Source: Nomia melanderi
Lineage: Eukaryota; Arthropoda; Insecta; Hymenoptera; Halictidae
Assembly: GCF_051020985.1 (NCBI RefSeq)
Contig: NC_135000.1
Location: 2,976,001 to 3,040,000, forward strand
DNA: 64,000 bases
Direction of reading: 5' to 3'
The notes beneath the pieces are model-generated. The model was given only the letters and a program-made list of their open reading frames with translations, ran no database searches and was not told the origin of the DNA. Of the stretch, positions 11,110-21,734 are shown piece by piece (within the stretch, counting starts at the first letter, position 1; every line of letters begins with the position of its first letter). The position numbers and the translations under genes are program-made.

Positions 11110-11530
11110 TAAATATAAATAAGATTGTGTGTAGATCATTATTAATATGAAATATTGAATATTATATTGAAATATTATTTCCAAATATTGAATATTATAT
11201 TGAAATATTATATCGAAATATTCAATATTATTAAATATTGAAATATTCAATATTATTAAATATTGAATATTAAAATGTTAAATATTAAGTCTTATATATA
11301 AAAATAAGCTTTGCACAATGCATTAGTATATGGAATATTCAAATAAAATAAATTTTCTTCTTAAGTGTATGTTTTCTTTTTAATGAGTTTCAAAGAACAT
11401 CGTTTGTATCTCATCGGAGAATGTTGAATCTTTCTAGTAAAAAATGTTCGAATACAAAGGGTTACATAGTAAATAGTAAATAGTAAATAATAAACATTAA
11501 ATAATAAATACTTACATTTACATTTATATA
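11110..11530. repeat. AT-rich simple repeats
   Basis: Iterations of AATATTGAATATTATATTG and AAATATTCAATATTATT between 11140 and 11280 are followed by AAATAGTAAATAGTAAATA near 11468. These are ordinary low-complexity arrays. Confidence 0.6.
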
Positions 11531-11539
11531 ACCTTAATT

Positions 11540-12700
11540 AATTAACCATTGACACATTTACCGTAAACATAAACATATTAAAATTACATGTACGAAAAGC
11601 AACCTGGAATTTTAAATCCGATCATTCAACCGGTTCTCAGTACAGTTACTATTATCAAATACCATAGAAAGTATAACATTCCGAATGTTTTATGTTTTTC
11701 AACGTCGATGTCAAAATCAATTGAAGCCTGTACGTGGTCTAACAATAAGACTTTTCCAACGATGCTCATCCGTACATCCGTGGAACTACCCTTCAGTGCT
11801 CATCATCTGATGCATATGCGTTGCCCTTAAGGAACTCCTTCGACCCGTAAGCGTATGAGACCTGACATTTTCCGTTGTTTATTGCCTCGCGAGGAAAATA
11901 ACTGGGATGTTTCTCGAGGGACGGGCCGCGAATGTTTGTTTATTTAAACGAGTTTGTAGCTGTGCGGGACTTTTACTAAAATTCTTGTTTTTTTAATGGC
12001 GGTATCATTCATTTAGAATTGACCTATGGCAGGTCGTGTAAGCAGGGAGTGTGACGTGCGTCACAGTACGGTGTGCATCATTTATTAGTAATTTATGAGA
12101 ATTAATTAAGAAGAAACGAGCAGAGAGACTTTTAGGAAAATTTATGCGCATTCTGATGAATTGTAAACAGGACGTTTATTGGAAATGTGTTTACAGTTTG
12201 GTGGTCCTGGTTGTGGAAGATAAGAGAATGTTTTGTTTTATTATAGGAGTAATGTAATTATTCTAATTCTCTGTTGGTATTGTATAATTTTTGGTTTTTG
12301 GCTATTGGTGACGTAGGCGAATGGAGTCAGTGGCAAATATATTTTGTGTATAATGTGTTGGGGAATGAATAGAAATTTCATTTGTGTGAGAGAAATGTAT
12401 GGTTGATGAAATGTACATAATTTTTGCGAATTTTCGAGGATCTCGAATGATTAATGTTCACAAAATGGTAAAGCGTTTGTTTCTTTTATTTGTAGAAACT
12501 AATCGATGAAAATGATGACATTGAAAACATTTGCCAAATTCTACTATATAACGAAACGTATTCGACTTCTATTCAACTTTTCCCAAATTTTTATTTTAAT
12601 AATATCTGTTTAATGTTCGTCGTACATTCATAAATCGTTACGTAAAAATCGAAACAAAATTATATCAAAATCTACGATTTACTCGTACATAAAACACCAA
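11540..12700. other. No gene seen; mixed AT-rich sequence
   Basis: A GC-richer patch at 11820-12070 (TTCCGTTGTTTATTGCCTCG, GACGTGCGTCACAG) could be regulatory. The 80-codon frame at 11588 lacks splice context and codon character. Nothing else is recognisable. Confidence 0.3.
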
Positions 12701-12709
12701 ACAAAATGA

Positions 12710-12775
12710 TAAAAATATATATATATATTATATTTATATTTATATTTATAATATATATTATAATTATACTTTACA
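12710..12775. repeat. (AT)n/(TTTATA)n microsatellite
   Basis: Runs of ATATATATATAT are followed by TTTATATTTATATTTATA. A plain low-complexity tract. Confidence 0.7.
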
Positions 12776-13118
12776 TTATGGGGATATTATGAAGTTTTTA
12801 GAATGACTATGGATATTTTGCGTCTCGATTCCAACGTTATATAAATAGAGATACGCAATTTATTCGCACAAAATTATGATTTTTCAAATGGAAATCATTT
12901 TGTATATAAGGCACTATTTAGTAATACATTAGTAACCTTCAATTTTCGTTATACGAATAGTCGAATTTTGGAGTTTGGTTCGCAGGCGGCCGCAATGTGC
13001 GCCGTAACTAAAAGGTTAACACGCTGAATGCCATAGGGGTGACCGGTGACCCCAACCAAATCGAATTACTATAGTTCACTCAATGAAACGATGATTATTT
13101 GAAAACATGTCCATATTA

Positions 13119-13343
13119 TTAACACTAGATTTACGGATGTTTATTCTTCACTATATTCTATTATTCATAGAAAACTACGTGCTTGTTTACATAAATCGGC
13201 AATGTTGTAGCTTCAATGCAATGGGTCATTGCAATGCGTATTTATATAACTGCATGAATCAAAGTCGGCTTAAACTGTTACTAAATAATGTTTAAACGAT
13301 TCAATACCAGCCAAGTTGACGAGTTCCATTAATCTAGTGTTAA
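13119..13343. mobile_element. TTAA MITE, family C, nested in family D host
   Basis: Starts TTAACACTAGATTTACGGAT and ends TTAATCTAGTGTTAA; 225 bp. The inner palindrome typical of the family is eroded here. It is the first of three elements placed end to end in the host at 13016-13967 and shares its right TTAA with the next one. Confidence 0.75.
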
Positions 13344-13588
13344 TCCTTTGCGTTCCTATCTAGAGCGTGACTTGACATCAGTTATATTCACAGGTGTGCT
13401 TCTTTGTCAAGATATTTTTAAAATAGATTATATTATTATGTTATTTTTAATATTGTCAGTAAGAAGAATCGTTTATACTGCTCTCTACAAACTAACCATT
13501 TTTTAAAATGTATTTCACATAAAATATCGTAATAATACAGAGTTATCGAGGAGAAAATACAAAAAAAATTCAGGGTGTAAGGAGTTAA
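13340..13588. mobile_element. TTAA MITE, family M, middle of the nested trio
   Basis: Opens TTAATCCTTTGCGTTCC and closes ACCCTGAATTTTT in reverse complement (forward: CAGGGTGTAAGGAGTTAA). The termini match only partly, but the 249-bp length and both TTAA edges fit the other elements. It shares TTAA with elements on both sides. Confidence 0.55.
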
Positions 13589-13832
13589 CCTTTTGCACTC
13601 GAGGGGCGCCTTAGAGTCGCCACCTGATTCGCCGCAGCAAACTTATAAAATTTTCAATTCAATATTAAACCTTGTGTAATGTATCAACACATAAAATATC
13701 CAAGTAAAATAGTTCTGTCTCTTAATTTATATAAGATAATCAATTGTTTTAGCTGCGAAAAATATCGTTAATATTTAATCAGAAACTAATGAATATTTTT
13801 AATGAAAAACATTGTCGAGTGCAAAGGGTTAA
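13585..13832. mobile_element. TTAA MITE, family A, third of the nested trio
   Basis: TTAACCTTTTGCACTCGAGG at the left and GTCGAGTGCAAAGGGTTAA at the right are clear inverted termini. Copies with the same ends are at 32216 and 53984. Just inside the left end GGCG pairs with CGCC (GGCGCCTTAGAGTCGCC), where the 53984 copy has GTGACT/AGTCAC in the same place. Confidence 0.85.
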
Positions 13833-13963
13833 TAATGCTACTGGCTGCGGTGACATTCATCTAGAAGAACGTGCAATAATAATGCAATTCAATCAAATTA
13901 TTTAATATTCTATTTTTTCATTTTATGTACTTTGCTGTATGAAATCCTGCGGTATTCAACGTA

Positions 13964-14214
13964 TTAACCCCTTGACGTATTATTTACTTTCTCTACTAAG
14001 CTCGGGTAACATTTTACTATCGGAAATTTGGAAGAGAAACAACAGAATTTTCCATTCTACTCTAAGCGGAAATTTCATTTCAAGATAATACATTGATAAT
14101 AGCAAAATAGTTGTTTGTTTTGATCCGGGAGTAATGAACAACATTGGTTTTTGTTAAATTAATCTAGAAATCTTCATCACGAGTCTCATTTGTCATTGTA
14201 TGGCAAGGGGTTAA
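13964..14214. mobile_element. TTAA MITE, family B, abutting the nested array
   Basis: Begins TTAACCCCTTGACGTATT and ends GTATGGCAAGGGGTTAA; 251 bp. Its left TTAA is the right TTAA of the family D host, so it was inserted at, or received, that boundary. The inner right part, AATCTTCATCACGAG, recurs at 18980 and in similar form at 47550. Confidence 0.75.
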
Positions 14215-14472
14215 GTGAAGCCGCTTTCCTTGCGAGTCCCTTCGACTCGCATGTCGATTCAAGTTTCAGCCATAATTCGCTAGAAATCTGACAGATCTTT
14301 TACTTACTTTAATTCGCACGAACTGATGCCTAGCATAATCTCAGACTTCGCCTTCTCGTCGCAATTTTTCCGTTTTGGTGCGACGGCTGTTGATTCGTGG
14401 TCGTTTTCGGGTGCTATTTTTATTGCATCGTTCACGTAACACCACAGCATGTGAATTTTTCTCGTATTATAA
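14215..14472. other. GC-mixed spacer between MITEs
   Basis: About 260 bp of ordinary mixed sequence (CGAGTCCCTTCGACTCGCAT near 14235, a small inverted repeat). No gene is seen. Confidence 0.3.
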
Positions 14473-14719
14473 TTAACACGTTGAATGCCGCACGATTTCG
14501 TAGAGCAAATTACGTAACGTGGAAAAGATGTAATATTAAATCATTTGATTGAATTACATTATTAGTATTGCACGTTCATCTAGCTATATGTCACCGCATT
14601 AGGTAGCATTATTCATAATATAGAAATCTTTCAAAATAATCATCGTTCAATTGAGTGAACTACAGTAATTCGATTTGATTGGGGGTCATCGGTTACCCTC
14701 ATGGCATTCAACGTGGTAA
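14473..14719. mobile_element. TTAA MITE, family D, uninterrupted reference copy
   Basis: Starts TTAACACGTTGAATGCCGC and ends GGCATTCAACGTG followed by GTAA, a one-base variant of the TTAA. Near the right end GGGGGTCATCGGTTACCCTC is a decayed form of the perfect palindrome in the 48268 copy. The right boundary is shared with the family G element that follows. This copy proves the continuity of the interrupted 13016 host. Confidence 0.8.
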
Positions 14720-15202
14720 CATATTGTTGACCGATAATTTTACACAGAAGCTGTTCCATGTCACTGGTTATTATTCCGCAATTAACAGTAGATTTACGGA
14801 ACGCGTAAGTACGACGCATATTGAATTGTACAAACATTATTCACTATATGTTTCTGTCGATTTTAATTGACGCAATAACAAATTGTGTTTTAATCGTTTA
14901 ATCTTTAAATCTCTAATTTCTAAAATCTAAGTGAACGAACATCAAATTTCTGAAGACCAATAAGATAAACTGTACAACAAATGTCCGTAAAACTAGCGTT
15001 AGATATGAAAGTGAAACAATCTAGATAAACTTCAATATACTTTATTTATATAATCAATTGAAATGAATCTTTTGACATATCTTTTATATAACTTTGAATA
15101 TTTTGCTTTTGCAATATTCTATATTGCCTGTGTTTCACAAATTAAAACAGCTAATGCAAGTGCAAGCACGAGTTAACTCGTGATCGGTCAACAACGTGTT
15201 AA
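14716..15202. mobile_element. TTAA MITE, family G, carrying a nested family C copy
   Basis: The left end reads GTAACATATTGTTGACCGAT and the right end ATCGGTCAACAACGTGTTAA, giving inverted termini of 16 bp. The perfect 16-bp palindrome CACGAGTTAACTCGTG at 15167-15182 lies exactly 16 bp inside the right TTAA. Without the 14782-15002 insert the host is about 266 bp. Confidence 0.75.
14782..15002. mobile_element. TTAA MITE, family C, nested in family G
   Basis: TTAACAGTAGATTTACGGAA at the left and CCGTAAAACTAGCGTTAG at the right give the family C termini; 221 bp. The left palindrome is partly kept (ACGCGTAAGTACGACGC). Family markers ACAATAGAAT/ACTGTACAACAAATG are present before the right end. 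Confidence 0.8.
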
Positions 15203-15942
15203 GTAGTTTCCGTTAGGGTTTCAATTTTGGTAATTCCTGATTTCATTTTTTTTTGTTTATAAGTATCACGACACCACGTTCGATCTACACGTATTACGTC
15301 ACGTTATTTTCTAGTCACAGACTATTCACTACAGAACTTTTCCCTGTGCCCATAACCTGTTAAGGCCACCATACACACTGAAACATGCGGCGACGTATCA
15401 CGAAACTTTAGAAGACTCAAACCCACCGCTAAAAGTGATTCACTTTTTGTTTAAGTGCAACATCTATCATGAAACTTTGGGAGACACAAATTCATCAGTT
15501 GTAGCCTGCACCGCCGCAGGTTTGAACGTGTATGGAAACCTTTAGAGGTTAAGGTGAATCAAACTCGGGAATAACACTTGTTAGAGTATAACAGTTCATT
15601 ATGGAGATCAGACACGTTTACATGTCGGAGGTTCACTAACGACTTCAAACTAACTGTAGCGTAGCTCTCGTCGCAAGAAAAAACAAAAGATAGACGGCGA
15701 AAGATACATAGAAATAACTGAATCACGGATCGTAGAATTTCAATCGATTTCTAACAAAAACAAAATTATACAAAATTATACAAAATTATAAAAATGTATA
15801 TTATAATCATATAAATAAAATACAAAATAATATTCTGTAAGTATGCGTGTAGAGATGGGAAACGCACTGCGATGAAAGCGATGAACGTCCGCAGTCAAAA
15901 GAGTCTGTCCGTCGGTCGAACTACATTGTAAGGTTTAGTTTC
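15203..15942. other. No gene seen; mixed sequence
   Basis: About 740 bp with modest GC patches (15350-15540). TATACAAAATTATACAAAATTATA at 15765-15790 is a short tandem repeat. I find no exon or RNA gene. Confidence 0.3.
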
Positions 15943-16405
15943 TTAAAACGTTGAGCGCGGCGTATGTCCGTAAAGACTAACAGCGAACTTTTCGTTTGGG
16001 CGAAATCGATGCGTGATAGTGGCAGCGTCAAGGTTAACACTAGAACTACCATACAGCAAGTTGACTTTTCAAAATTTTTCTATAGCAACTTAAGAGTACA
16101 TCTATCGAGACTTCGATCACTCAAAATTTAGTTTCCGTATTACTAAAAATTTCTTTAGAAATTTCTTAGAGAAAAATGTATTGTTTTTTCAATAATTGTA
16201 GAAGAACAATTTAGGAATTGGTCATTTTGACCCATCTGGTAGTTCTAGCGTGAAACAATGAATAATGTAATTTTAATGAGGTTAAATTAAAACATTGTAA
16301 GCAAAGAACCATTGTATTCAGAACCATTGTATTCAGATTGTGTAATTGCTCTCTGCCACCTGAATGAAAAGCAGAAGAAAATCGGCTCCGCGCTCAACGT
16401 GTTAA
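15943..16405. mobile_element. TTAA MITE, family E, with nested family H insertion
   Basis: TTAAAACGTTGAGCGCGG and CCGCGCTCAACGTGTTAA form the inverted termini. The span is 463 bp because a 221-bp element (16034-16254) was inserted. Removing it leaves about 242-246 bp, the length of the family E copy at 5754-6003. Confidence 0.8.
16034..16254. mobile_element. TTAA MITE, family H, nested in family E
   Basis: Opens TTAACACTAGAACTACCA and closes TGGTAGTTCTAGCG followed by TGAA, a decayed TTAA. The palindrome GGTCA-TTT-TGACC at 16220-16232 lies 18 bp inside the right end. Terminal bases resemble family C for the first 8 positions only. Confidence 0.75.
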
Positions 16406-16438
16406 TCAGTTAATTACGTTCGACGAATTACGGGTTTT

Positions 16439-16657
16439 TTAATGCGTTAACTGCCACCGTGGTCACCGATGCGGAGCTTCCAAATTGCTGAAGAACAATT
16501 GCGATAAAAAGATTGATGTTAGAAGAAAATATTTAATAACATTACTAGCTAGGTTATAGTGTAATACAACTACTGTGATACCAAATCGCCTTTGTTATTG
16601 AAGAATAAGTATTACTATACAAAACGTTAGAAATTCTCGTGGCGATCGACGTGTTAA
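16439..16657. mobile_element. TTAA MITE, family F
   Basis: Left end TTAATGCGTTAACTGCCACC, right end GGCGATCGACGTGTTAA; 219 bp. GGTCACC follows the left terminus. It is related to the better preserved copy at 61203-61444. Confidence 0.65.
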
Positions 16658-16708
16658 CCAGTTACTGCAATGTAACTTCGCTAATTACATTTAAGAAGAT
16701 AAAATAAA

Positions 16709-16846
16709 AAATGAAACTTCGTCAGAATTTATTATCTATTTGAAATATATTACGTAACAATATGACATGTGAGTTTTTTTCAATATATATATGTCATAGT
16801 GTTACGTAATATATTTCATTACGAATTCTGACGAAGTTTCATTTAT
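16709..16846. mobile_element. Foldback element with ~55-bp arms
   Basis: The left arm (about 16711-16768, ATGAAACTTCGTCAGAATT to TTACGTAACAATATGACAT) and the right arm (16791-16844, ATGTCATAGTGTTACGTAAT to TTCTGACGAAGTTTCAT) are nearly perfect reverse complements around a 22-bp centre. A strong hairpin; no TTAA edges and no coding content. Confidence 0.7.
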
Positions 16847-17149
16847 ATATATAGATAGATAAGTTGATCTCATTGAAAATCTCCATTCACAATTCAGTTT
16901 TCTAAAAATTAGTGGTACGTAATATGTTAACTCCGCTTAACATACACACGTATCTTAAAATCGAAATAATACTAATGTTTTTCTAACAGTTTTCCTTTAC
17001 TTTGCTTTGGTTTTTCATGAAAACATATTCTAGGTGCATTTATCCTGCGTTCGACACATACACATTTCATTCTTTGATTTTATTACGTGCAAAACGAGAG
17101 ATTTTTCAAACTAAATTCTACAGTCAACAATTTGGAACACGTTTTGTTT

Positions 17150-17213
17150 ATCTTTATTTTTAAGGATAAAAGAAACACAGAAACCGGTTTATTTATGTGT
17201 CAACCCAATAATA
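17150..17213. repeat. Partial mariner-like MITE terminus
   Basis: TTTGTTTATCTTTATTTTTA is followed by GTGTCAACCCAATAATAT, which matches the right half of the element at 18118-18336. The left half is missing or unrecognisable. Confidence 0.4.
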
Positions 17214-17411
17214 TAAACTCCCCTTCGTTTACCAGTTGCTCCAAAGCAAAGCCCAAAATATTGATATTCACGTGAACGCTTGCAGCTTGATAATAATCGA
17301 GTGAAGAGTGTCGATGATTAGAATTTCGCTGACCCAAGAGAAATGACTGTAAACCGCAGATTTCACGTCCTTGGAAATTTCCCGGCATCAACGATAGTTG
17401 GCCGATAAATT

Positions 17412-17662
17412 TTAACCTATTAACTGTTGAATTTGATTTTAAACATCTCTGGCTATGCGCGCAACAAAATCAAACAATTAAGTGTATACTCGTCAAACGA
17501 AGGTTAATTGCATCTATAATGCATTCTAACGAAAAGCTAAAGCAAAACGAAAAAGAATTATGTTGATTTAAAAAAATGAATAACTCACCGTTGAAAGAAT
17601 TAGTATCATTTTGAGTTTTTTAAAATGACGGATATGCTCATCAAACGAAATTAACTGGTTAA
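17412..17662. mobile_element. Probable TTAA MITE, family N
   Basis: TTAACCTATTAACTGTTG and CGAAATTAACTGGTTAA are weakly inverted ends, and the 251-bp length fits. CTCGTCAAACGAAGG near 17489 repeats as CTCATCAAACGAAAT near the right end. Less certain than its neighbours. Confidence 0.45.
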
Positions 17663-17679
17663 ATAAGGGTTGCAACCGC

Positions 17680-17830
17680 TAACAGGCCGCCGATCGTTCG
17701 TTTCATTTTCGATTCTGATTTCGTTACGAGGGAAGCCATCGTGGATCCTCCCGGGTCAATATTAATGGATCCCCTTAATTGCTGCCCCCATGGCCACCAT
17801 GGGACGTCCCATTATACGTTCGATCGGTCC
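17680..17830. promoter_or_regulatory. GC-richer island
   Basis: Contains GCCGCCGATCGTTCG, CCATGGCCACCATGGGACG and a GGATCC pair in a short GC-rich patch amid AT-rich DNA. No exon is convincing. A conserved noncoding element is possible. Confidence 0.25.
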
Positions 17831-18117
17831 AGTTCAACCTTCACCTTTAACTCGCAGTTAGTTAATTGAATTAAATTGAACGCGAATATCGCCATCACTC
17901 GACACTCTCTTCTTTTTTTTTTATTCATTCGTTGGTACCAGGCTTTTTCTGCAAACAATGGGAGCTTATTGTAAAAATATGTAGTGAAAATAAACAATTC
18001 TATAAATATACAGTTCGAATTGGAAGATTATCAGAGAGATTACATGCTAAATACAACGATGTATCGAAAAATACAAAAAGCATGGAACATTCTTTCGCGA
18101 CACTTTATGTCGATTGT

Positions 18118-18336
18118 ATCGTGTTATCCCATAAATAATGCAGGTTTTTGTATTTCTTTTATTTTTAGACATAGAGATAAACAAATCTGTTTTTAATCTG
18201 AAACATATATTCTTCTTCGTTACCTATACATCGTCTATCTATACATTATAATTACTTCGAGATAAGATTTGTTTATCTTTATTTTTAAAAGTGAAAGAAA
18301 TGTAAAAAGTGCATTACTTATGGGATGACCCAATAT
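18118..18336. mobile_element. Mariner-like MITE
   Basis: GTTATCCCATAAATAATGCA at the left mirrors GTGCATTACTTATGGGATGA at the right, followed by CCCAA. The termini match the TTGGGTCATCCCATAAGTAA type known from insect mariner relatives. The roughly 215-bp interior has only mirrored T-rich stretches (TTTCTTTTATTTTTAG / TTTATCTTTATTTTTA) and no transposase. Copies or halves lie at 17150 and 22366. Confidence 0.65.
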
Positions 18337-18349
18337 TAATTATCATTCG

Positions 18350-19500
18350 TCCAACTGAAAGGTCTGGTGGAAACAATTAATTTTATAGTGAATTAAGAAA
18401 GTAAAATTTAATTTAATTCTTTTGAATATATTCCATTTATAGTAATGTTATTATAAATCGTAATGTTCGTGTATACAGTGGAAATAGTGATTAAATTGTT
18501 GCTGATTAAAATTGGTAGAGAAATATTGTTTATTTATTCTCTTTACTATAATGAATATTCATAAACCATCTGTTTCATGGATACACGTTTGAAATATTAA
18601 TCACGTCATTAAACTACTTGTAATAGGAATAAATAATAGAAGAATAATTTAACTGAAAATTCGAATTTAATTAAAAATTCGAAGTATATGATGTATGAGG
18701 ATATATTGAACAACTACCAAACACATACATGCATTGGTTGTCACATTTTTAATATTTTGGCAGGTGTAGAAGTAGTAAAACAGTGTGCATTATAATATGT
18801 TCTAAATCTGAAAGAGTTAAGTTTCTATATACCTTGTTATTAATATTTTATTAAAGATAAGAGAATATTCAAGTCTTATTCTATGTGAACATGTGTTCTA
18901 AGATATAATCATTGATAACAGAGGAATACTATATAATTTGCATTCATACAAATTGAATAATATTTATGTTTGCTAAATTCTATTTTAAAATCTTCATCAC
19001 GAGCCTGGCACGATATTGTAGGTCTAGGGGTTGATAAACAAATATATAATTTCATTTCTAAAGCTAAAATTTCAGATATTAATACAGTTAATCTAAAAAT
19101 GATTAATAAATATTTATTAAACTTCAACTCAATAAATAATACACAGATTATTCTGTCAAGATAATCATAAAAGAATAACTTCAATCAATTATTTCAAATA
19201 AAATTCATCAAAATTTAGTTGTTTCGTATATCAATATTTTAATTATTTTTATTTATTAAAAAAATATATTATAAATGTAAAATATAAATGTTAACGAAAT
19301 TAAAAACATTTCACCAGTATTTCGTCGATGTATGGTTGCACGTCGTAAGTTATTATTCTGTTCAATCAATTCATATTTGTTTATTAAGTAATGTATAATT
19401 CAAATTACACTATGTAATTCTATCAAAATCCAATAAGGGGTTAATTCTTCGTAAAAATGGATTATGAAATTCTCGTAAATACATAGAGAAAATTGGTAGA
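18350..19500. other. AT-rich stretch with a family B remnant at 18985-19033
   Basis: Only short low-complexity frames are seen. ATCTTCATCACGAGCC...TAGGGGTTGA near 18990-19033 matches the inner right end of family B elements (13964, 47018) and is a truncated copy. No gene. Confidence 0.4.
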
Positions 19501-19660
19501 CAAGAGGAATCGAATGGGACGAGATAGGGGTCGCGATAGATCGATCTCGGGACGATGCTCTCACGCGAGCATTCGTTCTATTTCGTTCAACTATAAAAGA
19601 AGGCGCGTCTAATCTCGTCGGGACACTTTACGATCTCTCGTTTAAAAAAAACTTTCAAGG
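19500..19660 (+). promoter_or_regulatory. Candidate TATA promoter
   Basis: TATAAAAG at 19592-19599 is followed directly by AAGGCGCGTC and preceded by a GC-richer stretch with a direct CGATAGATCGATCTCG block. Spacing to GGGACACTTTACGA, about 30 bp downstream, would suit an initiation region. No open frame follows within a few hundred bases, so it may drive a noncoding transcript, a distant exon, or nothing. Confidence 0.3.
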
Positions 19661-19727
19661 ATGACAATCGATAATCCCGTCTCAAGAGATAACGCATATA
19701 ATTGGCTAAAAACTGTTAGAAGGAATT

Positions 19728-20696
19728 TTAACCTTTTGCGCTAAAATGTTTTTCACTAAGAATATTCAACAATATAAATTAAGAAACCACGCTGTTTTGA
19801 TTCAGAATTTCATGTTATATCGTACAAATCGGAAATACTATAGAAATTGTAACATAAAACTTTTCAAAAACGGTTAATGGCAGGGGTGCTTTGAAAAATT
19901 CAAATTTTTTGAAAATTTTGTTTTGCAGTTTTGTAGTCGCGAATGAGTAATGTATTTTTTGTTTTAACTTTTCTCCGCTATCTGTTAGCGTTGTCAAGAT
20001 AATCAAGGGGAAAAGGAAACTTGCATTTTTTCCAAGGGGTGGTTTCACCCCTTCAAAGTGAAATTCGGCATGAAAAAAATTGCAATATATTAGGCTTGAC
20101 TTACTCTACTTACACGCAGAGTTTCATAATTTTTTGAATTTCCGGGTTCGATAACTTCCTTTGTGAGCTAGCACTCTCAACCCTTTATGACTTTCCTCTT
20201 TTATTGCCTTTTTCCCGTCCCTATGCTCACACTTATCCTCACATTCAGGCTTCTTAACCATCTATAGATCCGCGTGACTTTGAGGTCACCACTATATTCG
20301 CATCTTGTTGATTTATTTCGTTTCGCATAGCAAAGTGGCGAATAAAATTGAATAATTAATCAATTTAAGACGTGAAGCTTCGACGTTGTTGTCATTTTAA
20401 AATTGCAAGATATATTCGTTTTAATACAATCATAAAAACTATTGAATATATTGTTAATTTGTATTTACAGATTGATATTTGTTAATTTTATACTACATAC
20501 GTGTTTCTATATTCACAAAAAAATATTCGGCGTATAGACGGTTAACAATATTTTAAAATACGCTAGAATTAACGAAAAACTTGGATACTATAGTTTATCG
20601 ATGCATTATACGACTCTTGATATTATATATAAGATTTTATAATATTGCTATAACTTTATAGCAAATATTCATATACTTTCGAGTACAAAGGGTTAA
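19728..20696. mobile_element. Degraded family A MITE interrupted by other repeats
   Basis: Left end TTAACCTTTTGCGCTAAAA with GTTTTTCACTAAGAATATT; right end TTCGAGTACAAAGGGTTAA. Both fit family A, but 969 bp is four times the family length. The interior contains a separate repeat (about 19875-20180) with a GGGGTG...CACCCC inverted block around GGTTTCACCCC at 20041, and a complete family J MITE at 20254-20545. Confidence 0.5.
20254..20545. mobile_element. TTAA MITE, family J
   Basis: TTAACCATCTATAGATCCGC at the left and CGGCGTATAGACGGTTAA at the right. GTGAC (20274-20278) and GTCAC (20285-20289) make a palindrome 16 bp inside the left TTAA; 292 bp. Located inside the interrupted 19728 element. 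Confidence 0.65.
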
Positions 20697-20699
20697 TTA

Positions 20700-21730
20700 A
20701 CGAAAACAAACTGCAAAATTTCGCAGTTTGACGTCGCGACAAAGGGAACGTTTTTTTCTATTTCGTTAATTAATGTTAGAAATATTCGAAAGCGTGCGGC
20801 GAGCTTCAACTTGTTTGTTTTATAAATCGATAACATTTCTATTTTCTTTGATATAAAATACTTCGTTTCATTCATTGGTAATAATAGCGGTAATATCGTT
20901 GGTATTGTGCACGTCGGTGGGAGGAAATGGTAATGCGGAACAAAGGGGTTGGAGGTTAATAAGATCAGAAGAAAATACAAATAAAGTAAATGCAGTGGAA
21001 AGGAGAATATTTTAAGGAATGAAATCATTCAGAAAGTAATGGATGTTTAGTAGAATCTTCGTTTTTGTTGCGAGAGAATTTTTATAAACGCAATATATTT
21101 TTATAACGATAAGTTAATATAATATGACACATGGAATATTAATGATCTTTTTCATCAAACTTGTGTAACAGAATGATAAAACAACAAATGGAATATTAAA
21201 TATTTGCTGTCTAATATTCAATACAATTGATGTTATAATTTATGATTTCCAAATAATTATTGTATAATTAGCAATTTGTTATTGACAATTAGAGAATAAT
21301 TTAATTTGACGTGGATCACATTATTTAGATAATGACTAATTTCATTATTCTTGTTTCCAGATATTAGTTACATTGAAACTCTATGTAGTTAAACTGTTTT
21401 TAACAATAGTTACACTATTATGAATTTATTAATATTGATTATATGATAATATAATTTGTTAATTTATCACTACTATTGTTTCCATGTTTTAAATCTTTGA
21501 AAATACAAAATGATTTTATTATTACCAACAATAGTTGTATCCCCAGAAATTTCTTGTTAACAATCTTAAAACTTCATTCGTTTAAAAAAAACCAGCTTAT
21601 ATATGTAAATTCCTCAACAAAAATACAAATCTTTATTAAATATTTTAACTATTACTTAAATTCTAATGTAATGTATTTTTGGTACCTACATATATCTAAC
21701 AATAATTAAGAAGCTTCAAATTTATTACTA
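20700..21730. other. AT-rich stretch, no gene recognised
   Basis: Many low-complexity frames occur; the longest (111 codons on the minus strand at 20693-21028) is dominated by Leu, Phe and Ile and has no domain. I find nothing supportable. Confidence 0.35.
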
Positions 21731-21734
21731 ACAA

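Larger units (their letters stand above)
13016..13967. mobile_element. TTAA MITE, family D, interrupted by three tandem MITEs
   Basis: The left segment (13016-13118) begins TTAACACGCTGAATGCC and contains GGTGACCGGTGACC. The right segment (13833-13967) runs from AATGCTACTGGCTGCGG to CGGTATTCAACGTATTAA. Joined, they align end to end with the reverse complement of the uninterrupted copy at 14473-14719, including the blocks AATTACTATAGTTCACTCAA and AACGTGCAATAATAATGCAA. Without the inserts the host is about 242 bp, the family length. Three other MITEs fill one internal TTAA of this host. Confidence 0.85.

Noticed and set aside
20693..21028. 111-codon minus-strand frame
   Set aside because: Leu/Phe/Ile/Pro-rich composition artefact in AT-rich sequence that overlaps the end of a MITE.
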